From positions 1 through 64,000 of the forward strand of contig NZ_SMTG01000002.1 of NCBI RefSeq assembly GCF_004358165.1: DNA of 64,000 bases, in the 5' to 3' direction. This DNA is from Luteimonas terrae (GTDB taxonomy: Bacteria; Pseudomonadota; Gammaproteobacteria; Xanthomonadales; Xanthomonadaceae). The position numbers and the translations under genes are program-made. Under the pieces are notes generated by a model. That model searched no databases. It was not told the DNA's origin and saw only the letters and a list, made by a program, of their open reading frames with translations. Each line of letters opens with the position of its first letter. The first letter of the stretch is position 1. This document shows, one piece after another, positions 59,512-64,000 of the stretch.

Positions 59512-60329
59512 GCAGGGCCGATGCGCGCGCGCTGTTCGCGGCCGCGCGTCATTGCCTGGATGCCTGCGATCCCGATGACAAGGTCGCGCTGACCGCGGCC
59601 TACGCGGCACGTTTCGCGGCCGGCGATCTGCCGCTCGATCCGGATGCGCCTGCCCCCGAGCCGATCCGCATGCCGGGCCGCCCGGAACGCCCGAAGCTCG
59701 TGCATCCACGTGAGTTGCCGCGTCGCGGTCTGGGCAGTCCGGACGGGCGGGCCGCCTTCATCCATGCGATCGCGCACATCGAGCTCAACGCGATCGATCT
59801 GGGCTGGGATGCCGTCTATCGCTATCGCGACATGCCGGCTGCTTACTACGCAGACTGGGTGTCGGTGGCCGCCGACGAGGCGCGGCATTTCACGCTGCTG
59901 CGCACGCGGCTGCGCGATATGGGCTTCGATTACGGCGACTTCGACGCGCACAACGGCCTGTGGGAAATGTGCGAGAAGACCGCGCACGACGGCATGGCGC
60001 GGATGGCGCTGGTGCCGCGCGTGCTCGAGGCGCGCGGGCTGGACGTGACGCCGGGCATGATCGTGAAGTTGCGCGCGCTCGGTGACGAGGCGACCGTCTC
60101 CATCCTCGAGACGATCCTCGACGAGGAAGTCGCGCACGTCGCCGCGGGCAGCCGCTGGTTCCGCTGGTTCTGCGAACGCCGTGGCGTGCAGCCCGAACCG
60201 ACGTTCCGGGCGCTGCTTTCCGACTACGCGCGCGCCGTGCTGCACGGGCCGTTCAATATCGACGCGCGCGCCGCGGCGGGCTTCAGCGAAGAAGAACTCG
60301 CGGCGTTGCAGGCCGTTGCGGACGACTGA
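59508..60329 (+). CDS. DUF455 ferritin-like protein
   Basis: The 273-residue product starts at a GTG overlapping the purF stop. It has a ferritin-like di-metal helical bundle: [11 protein letters not shown] (His90, Glu92), [13 protein letters not shown] (Glu124, His127) and later [17 protein letters not shown]455 proteins are related to MiaE-like ferritin-fold oxidases; the substrate is unknown. The tight overlap suggests cotranslation with purF but does not by itself show a purine role. The frame is open inside purF upstream, which is a shadow of that gene. Confidence 0.85.
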   Translation: MSRADARALFAAARHCLDACDPDDKVALTAAYAARFAAGDLPLDPDAPAPEPIRMPGRPERPKLVHPRELPRRGLGSPDGRAAFIHAIAHIELNAIDLGWDAVYRYRDMPAAYYADWVSVAADEARHFTLLRTRLRDMGFDYGDFDAHNGLWEMCEKTAHDGMARMALVPRVLEARGLDVTPGMIVKLRALGDEATVSILETILDEEVAHVAAGSRWFRWFCERRGVQPEPTFRALLSDYARAVLHGPFNIDARAAAGFSEEELAALQAVADD

Positions 60330-60337
60330 AATCGGTT

Positions 60338-60417
60338 GTGGGAGCGCGCTCGCGCGCGATGTCCGAACAATGTGTCCGCGGCGCCGTTGCGGGAATCGCG
60401 CGCAAGCGCGCTCCCAC
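60338..60417. repeat. Paired GTGGGAGCGCGC inverted repeat
   Basis: The left arm GTGGGAGCGCGCTCGCGCGC plus GAT (60338-60360) and right arm (60395-60417) are inverted copies with one mismatch; each half is itself palindromic. The unit lies between the DUF455 gene and the convergent lpxH gene and can act as a bidirectional terminator. A single copy lies at 55547. Confidence 0.65.
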
Positions 60418-60434
60418 GGGCAGCACCGTGGGAA

Positions 60435-61178
60435 TCAGCCTGTGGGCAGCGCTGAAAGTTCCAGGCGCCCGTCTGGATACGCCCGCAACACCGATCCCTG
60501 CTCGAACCAGTCGCCGAGCACGATGCGGCGGCAGTCGCGACCCGCGACCTGCAGGGCATGCACGGCCGGCCGATGCGTATGCCCGTGGATCATCATGTCG
60601 ACGCCGTAGCGCACGAACCACTCCTCGACCGTCGCCGGGGCGACGTCGGTGATCGATTCCATCGTGCCGGCAGTGCGCAGCGTTGCCGCACGCGCCTGGC
60701 TGGCATCGCGCGCCTGTTGCGCAAACGCGAGGCGTGCGGGCAGGGGTTGGGCCAGCATGTGCGCCTGCCAGGCGGGATTGCGCACCTGCGCGCGCACGGC
60801 CTGGTATTCGACGTCGCCGCTGCACAGCAGGTCGCCGTGGGTCAGCAGCACCGGGCGGCCGTAGAGATCGATTACCGCCGGGTCCGGCAGCAAGCGCATG
60901 CCGGCACGCGCGGCGAGATCATGGCCGACGAGAAAATCGCGGTTGCCGTGCATGAACGCGACCGGCACACCGGCGTCGGCGAGGGCGGCGAAGCGCGTCG
61001 CCACCGCCGTGCCGGCCTCCGAGGGATCGTCGTCGCCGACCCACGACTCGAACAGATCGCCGAGCACGTACAGCGCATCGGCGCCGCGCGCTTCGCCGTC
61101 GAGAAACGCGAGGAACAGCGCGGTGATCTCCGGCCGGGCGGGATCCAGGTGCAGGTCGGAGATGAAGAGCGTGGTCAT
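60435..61178 (-). CDS. lpxH: UDP-2,3-diacylglucosamine diphosphatase
   Basis: Peripheral membrane hydrolase making lipid X in lipid A synthesis. The 247-residue product from 61178 starts [20 protein letters not shown]. The dinuclear metal sites are visible: DLH (8-10), [35 protein letters not shown] and [13 protein letters not shown]. The frame is open far upstream through gltX in the antisense direction, which is not real. TACAAT lies just before the ATG, so the transcript may be leaderless. Confidence 0.95.
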   Translation of the reverse strand: MTTLFISDLHLDPARPEITALFLAFLDGEARGADALYVLGDLFESWVGDDDPSEAGTAVATRFAALADAGVPVAFMHGNRDFLVGHDLAARAGMRLLPDPAVIDLYGRPVLLTHGDLLCSGDVEYQAVRAQVRNPAWQAHMLAQPLPARLAFAQQARDASQARAATLRTAGTMESITDVAPATVEEWFVRYGVDMMIHGHTHRPAVHALQVAGRDCRRIVLGDWFEQGSVLRAYPDGRLELSALPTG

Positions 61179-61184
61179 GGCGCC

Positions 61185-61190
61185 ATTGTA
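61185..61190 (-). promoter_or_regulatory. -10 element close to the lpxH start (leaderless candidate)
   Basis: On the reverse strand TACAAT is followed after six bases by the lpxH ATG, exactly the arrangement seen at folC, and no ribosome-binding sequence lies between. Confidence 0.4.
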
Positions 61191-61223
61191 AGCGGCTGCC
61201 GGGGGCCGGTCGGACGCGCCGGG

Positions 61224-61229
61224 TAGAAT
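61224..61229 (+). promoter_or_regulatory. Candidate -10 element of gltX
   Basis: TAGAAT lies 30 bases before the gltX ATG; no good -35 is visible. The same hexamer occurs before rpsJ and the LysR gene. Confidence 0.4.
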
Positions 61230-61259
61230 GCGCGCTGTCCCGTATCGAGCGCCCCTCGC

Positions 61260-62672
61260 ATGTCCTGCCGCACCCGTTTCGCCCCCAGTCCCACCGGCTA
61301 TCTGCACATCGGCGGCGCGCGCACCGCGCTGTACTGCTGGCTGGAGGCGCGGCGCCGCGGTGGCGAGTTCGTGTTGCGCATCGAGGACACCGACCGCGAG
61401 CGCAGCACCCAGGCGGCGATCGACGCGATCCTCGAGGCGATGGACTGGCTGGGGCTGGACTACGACGAAGGTCCGATCTACCAGACGCACCGCCTCGAGC
61501 GGTATCGCGAAGTCGCCGAGCAACTGGTCGCCGACGGCAAGGCCTATTACGCCTACGAGTCCAGGGAAGAACTCGATGCGATGCGCGAGGCGGCGATGGC
61601 TGCCGGTGCGAAGCCGCGCTACAACGGTGCCTATCGCGAGCAGAACGCGCCGCGTCGCGACGATCCGAACCGCGTGATCCGCCTGAAGAACCCGCTCGAC
61701 GGCACCGTGGTCTGGGAAGACAAGGTCAAGGGCCGCATCGAGATCGCGAACAGCGAACTCGACGATCTGGTGATCTTCCGTCCCGACGGCTATGCGACCT
61801 ACAACTTCGCCGTCGTCGTCGATGATCTGGACATGGGCATCACCGATGTCGTGCGTGGCGACGACCACGTCAACAACACCCCGCGCCAGATCAACATCTA
61901 CCGCGCGCTGGGCGCCGAAGTGCCGGCGTTCTCGCATCTGCCGATGATCCTCGACGAGCAGGGCGCCAAGCTGTCCAAGCGCACCGGCGCGGCGGACGTC
62001 ATGCAGTACCGCGATACCGGCTATCTGCCGCACGCGCTGCTGAACTATCTGGTGCGCTTGGGCTGGTCGCATGGCGACCAGGAGATCTTCTCGATCGACG
62101 AGATGCAGTCGCTGTTCGACCTCAAGGACGTCAATGCCAAGGCCTCGCGCCTCGATCCCGCCAAGCTCGGCTGGCTCAACCAGCAGTATCTGAAGTCGGA
62201 CGATCCGGCTGCGGTCGCCGCGCATCTCGAATGGCATCTGCGCAACGACGGTTACGATCTGTCGAGCGGCCCGGCGCCGGCCGATGTCGTCGTCGCGCTG
62301 CGCGATCGCGTGCAGACGCTCAAGGAAATGTCCGAGCGTGCGGCGGTCTGGTATCGCCCGATCGAAAGCTACGACGACAAGGCCGTCGCCAAGCACCTCA
62401 AGGCCGAGGCGCGCGCGCCGCTGACCGATGTGCGCGACCGGTTCGCCGCGCTGTCCGACTGGAACGTGGAAGCGATCGACGGCGCGTTCCGTGCGACGGT
62501 CGAGACGCTGGGTCTGGGCATGGGCAAGGTCGCGCAGCCGCTGCGCGTGGCGATCACCGGGACCCAGGTGAGTCCGGACATCGGGCACACGGTGTATCTC
62601 GCGGGGCGCGAAAAGGCGCTGGCACGGATCGATGCGGCGATCGGCATGATTACGGACGCGGATCCGGCATAA
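61260..62672 (+). CDS. gltX: Glutamyl-tRNA synthetase
   Basis: Class I aminoacyl-tRNA synthetase that charges tRNA-Glu. The 470-residue product starts [20 protein letters not shown], with the HIGH-type motif in YLHIGGAR (15-22) and the KMSKS-type motif in [11 protein letters not shown] near residue 240. [10 protein letters not shown] and GIDDV-like [10 protein letters not shown] regions are typical. Divergent from lpxH, convergent with the kinase-like gene. Confidence 0.96.
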   Translation: MSCRTRFAPSPTGYLHIGGARTALYCWLEARRRGGEFVLRIEDTDRERSTQAAIDAILEAMDWLGLDYDEGPIYQTHRLERYREVAEQLVADGKAYYAYESREELDAMREAAMAAGAKPRYNGAYREQNAPRRDDPNRVIRLKNPLDGTVVWEDKVKGRIEIANSELDDLVIFRPDGYATYNFAVVVDDLDMGITDVVRGDDHVNNTPRQINIYRALGAEVPAFSHLPMILDEQGAKLSKRTGAADVMQYRDTGYLPHALLNYLVRLGWSHGDQEIFSIDEMQSLFDLKDVNAKASRLDPAKLGWLNQQYLKSDDPAAVAAHLEWHLRNDGYDLSSGPAPADVVVALRDRVQTLKEMSERAAVWYRPIESYDDKAVAKHLKAEARAPLTDVRDRFAALSDWNVEAIDGAFRATVETLGLGMGKVAQPLRVAITGTQVSPDIGHTVYLAGREKALARIDAAIGMITDADPA

Positions 62673-62736
62673 AAGCCTCGCGGCTGCGGGCGTCGCGTCG
62701 ATCGAGCGCAGGCTCGCCTCGCGCGCCGCGGCGGTG

Positions 62737-63543
62737 TCAGTCGACGATCCGCCGCTGCGCGTCCAGCGTCACCACCATATCGGCGCGTGCCGGCAGCACG
62801 CGCAGTGCCTGCCGGCTGACCCGTTCGTAGTGCTGCACGAACCGCGCGACCTGCGCGCGATCCATGCCGCGGCGGCCGGGCTCGGCGGCCTGCAGGGCCT
62901 GCTCCTGCTGCCAGCGCCACTCGGGGACGATGTCGAAACCGGGCGGCTGCAGGAACAGCAGGCGGTCGATCGCGGCCCACAGCGCCGGGTAGTCACGGGC
63001 GAGGGTGTCGTTGCAGTGTCGTCGCCAGCGACCGTCGGCATCCTCGTCGCGTTCGAGCGTGTTGAGCGGTGCTTCGAGCGCGGAGGGCGCTTCCGCAGTC
63101 GCACCGACGCACCAGCCCTCGAACACCAGCAGATCGAGCCCGTCCACCGTCGGCCAGGCGGACCGGGGCAGGCAACGATCGCCGAGCTTGTCGAAGCGCG
63201 GCAGGCGCACGGCGTGTCCGGCGCGGACCGCCTCGAACACCGACAGGCCGAGCGCGACTTCGTGCGTGCCCGGCGGGCCGCGCGTGGCGAGCAGCGGATG
63301 CACCTCGCGGGCGAGGGCGGCACGGAGGTCGTGGTCGAGATACAGATCGTCGAGCGACAGCACGGCGGCGCGCAAGTCGCGTGCATCGGCGGCCGCGACC
63401 AGTTGCGTCGCCAGCGTGGATTTGCCGGTGCCCTGGAGGCCGCTGATGCCGAGCACGCGGGGCGGATCGCCCTGGCGCACATCGGCGAGCAGGGCGGCGA
63501 CGAGGGTGTCCGGCCACGGGCCGGCGGAAGAAGCGTCGTGCAT
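62737..63543 (-). CDS. P-loop kinase, glycerate-kinase-like
   Basis: The 268-residue product from 63543 has Walker A GLQGTGKS (35-42), the nucleoside-kinase-like [24 protein letters not shown] and [14 protein letters not shown] motifs, and a late [12 protein letters not shown] stretch. It resembles the GLYK/YggC family of D-glycerate 3-kinase-like proteins and relatives of uridine kinase. A start 51 bases upstream is possible. Divergent from pdxH. Substrate not established. Confidence 0.75.
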   Translation of the reverse strand: MHDASSAGPWPDTLVAALLADVRQGDPPRVLGISGLQGTGKSTLATQLVAAADARDLRAAVLSLDDLYLDHDLRAALAREVHPLLATRGPPGTHEVALGLSVFEAVRAGHAVRLPRFDKLGDRCLPRSAWPTVDGLDLLVFEGWCVGATAEAPSALEAPLNTLERDEDADGRWRRHCNDTLARDYPALWAAIDRLLFLQPPGFDIVPEWRWQQEQALQAAEPGRRGMDRAQVARFVQHYERVSRQALRVLPARADMVVTLDAQRRIVD

Positions 63544-63622
63544 GCGCGACACGATAGCCGCTCGCGCCGCGTCTGCTGCGCCGCGGTTCGACATCGGTGC
63601 GGGCTGCGGCGATCATCGGACC

Positions 63623-64000
63623 ATGAGTACCGCCACCACGACCCTGCTGTCCGAAGCTCTCGAGACCTTCGCCACCCTGTTCGACGAGGCGCTGGCCGCC
63701 GGCGAACCCGACCGCACCGCGATGACCGTCGCGACCGCGGCGCTCGACGGTCGTCCGTCCGCGCGCACCGTGCTGCTCAAGGCCTGGGACGAACGCGGCT
63801 TCGTGTTCTACACGCATCTCGACGGGCGCAAGGGACGCGAGCTGCAGGAGAACCCGCACGCCGCGATGCTGTTCCACTGGCCGCGCGTGCGCAACGGCGT
63901 GCAGGTGCGGATCGAAGGGCCGGTGGTCATCGTGTCCGATGACGAGGCCGATGCGTACTTCGCCTCGCGCCCGCGCGGCAGCCAGCTCGGCGCCTGGGCC
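63623..64000 (+). CDS. pdxH: Pyridoxamine 5'-phosphate oxidase, N-terminal part (partial)
   Basis: FMN enzyme oxidising pyridoxine or pyridoxamine 5'-phosphate to PLP. The 126 codons inside the window start [20 protein letters not shown] and include [40 protein letters not shown] and [20 protein letters not shown], in the order of the PdxH family. The window ends within the gene, before the C-terminal dimerisation part. Confidence 0.93.
   Translation, partial: MSTATTTLLSEALETFATLFDEALAAGEPDRTAMTVATAALDGRPSARTVLLKAWDERGFVFYTHLDGRKGRELQENPHAAMLFHWPRVRNGVQVRIEGPVVIVSDDEADAYFASRPRGSQLGAWA

Noticed and set aside
60435-62588. A 717-codon reverse frame covering lpxH and most of gltX
   Set aside because: Only its last 248 codons are lpxH; the rest is antisense to gltX and has no motif or ribosome-binding sequence.

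Overview
This is a contiguous stretch of a high-GC gammaproteobacterial chromosome, most likely from the Xanthomonadaceae (Lysobacter/Luteimonas-like). That assignment is an inference. It rests on the S10-spc-alpha ribosomal cluster beginning after tuf, the C-minus form of S14, a class II DAHP synthase beside dsbB, a prpB-prpC-acnD-prpF methylcitrate operon headed by a DNA-binding citrate synthase homologue, an S46 dipeptidyl-peptidase, and xanthomonad-type intergenic repeats. Strong G/C preference at third codon positions runs through all the genes, and no large foreign island is visible. No tRNA, rRNA, CRISPR array, prophage or insertion-sequence transposase was seen.

Positions 1-15000: the end of tuf, a terminator, a roughly 320-base leader, and then the translation superoperon rpsJ-rplC-rplD-rplW-rplB-rpsS-rplV-rpsC-rplP-rpmC-rpsQ-rplN-rplX-rplE-rpsN-rpsH-rplF-rplR-rpsE-rpmD-rplO-secY, followed by rpsM-rpsK-rpsD-rpoA-rplQ and a strong terminator. 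rpmJ is not found at its usual place after secY. Several intercistronic gaps carry hairpins or -10-like elements. Positions 15000-24810: dsbB, class II DAHP synthase, a non-coding stretch holding a long imperfect inverted repeat, a reverse-strand operon typA-thpR-DUF2127 gene, ppiB, a lipoprotein gene, an aspartate-type aminotransferase and malate dehydrogenase.

Positions 24950-34620 form the propionate module. prpE and an HTH-citrate synthase fusion converge, and the fusion gene diverges from prpB-prpC-acnD-(DUF559 gene)-prpF. Together these activate propionate and run the 2-methylcitrate cycle, with the fusion protein as the obvious local regulator candidate. The DUF559 gene sits between acnD and prpF and is bracketed by about 39-bp inverted repeats, like an inserted cassette. 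Positions 34870-43570: a glutathione S-transferase, a SleB-type hydrolase, fadH, and a three-gene MksF-MksE-MksB-like condensin operon without the MksG/JetD nuclease. The condensin kleisin gene has no conventional start codon where its coding signal begins.

Positions 43580-64000: a zinc-type alcohol dehydrogenase family gene divergent from a LysR regulator, ompA, a small secreted protein gene, a pseudouridine synthase, an HNH protein gene, the threonine-degradation genes kbl and tdh separated by a putative secreted zinc peptidase gene, the S46 peptidase, a histidine phosphatase, folC, a SPOR protein gene, purF, a DUF455 gene, lpxH, gltX, a glycerate-kinase-like P-loop gene and the start of pdxH. 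cvpA is missing between the SPOR gene and purF. The best candidates for something under-described are the inverted-repeat-bounded DUF559 cassette, the DNA-binding citrate synthase with its palindromic upstream sites, the MksFEB operon with its unusual start, and the long inverted repeat at 17155-17507.
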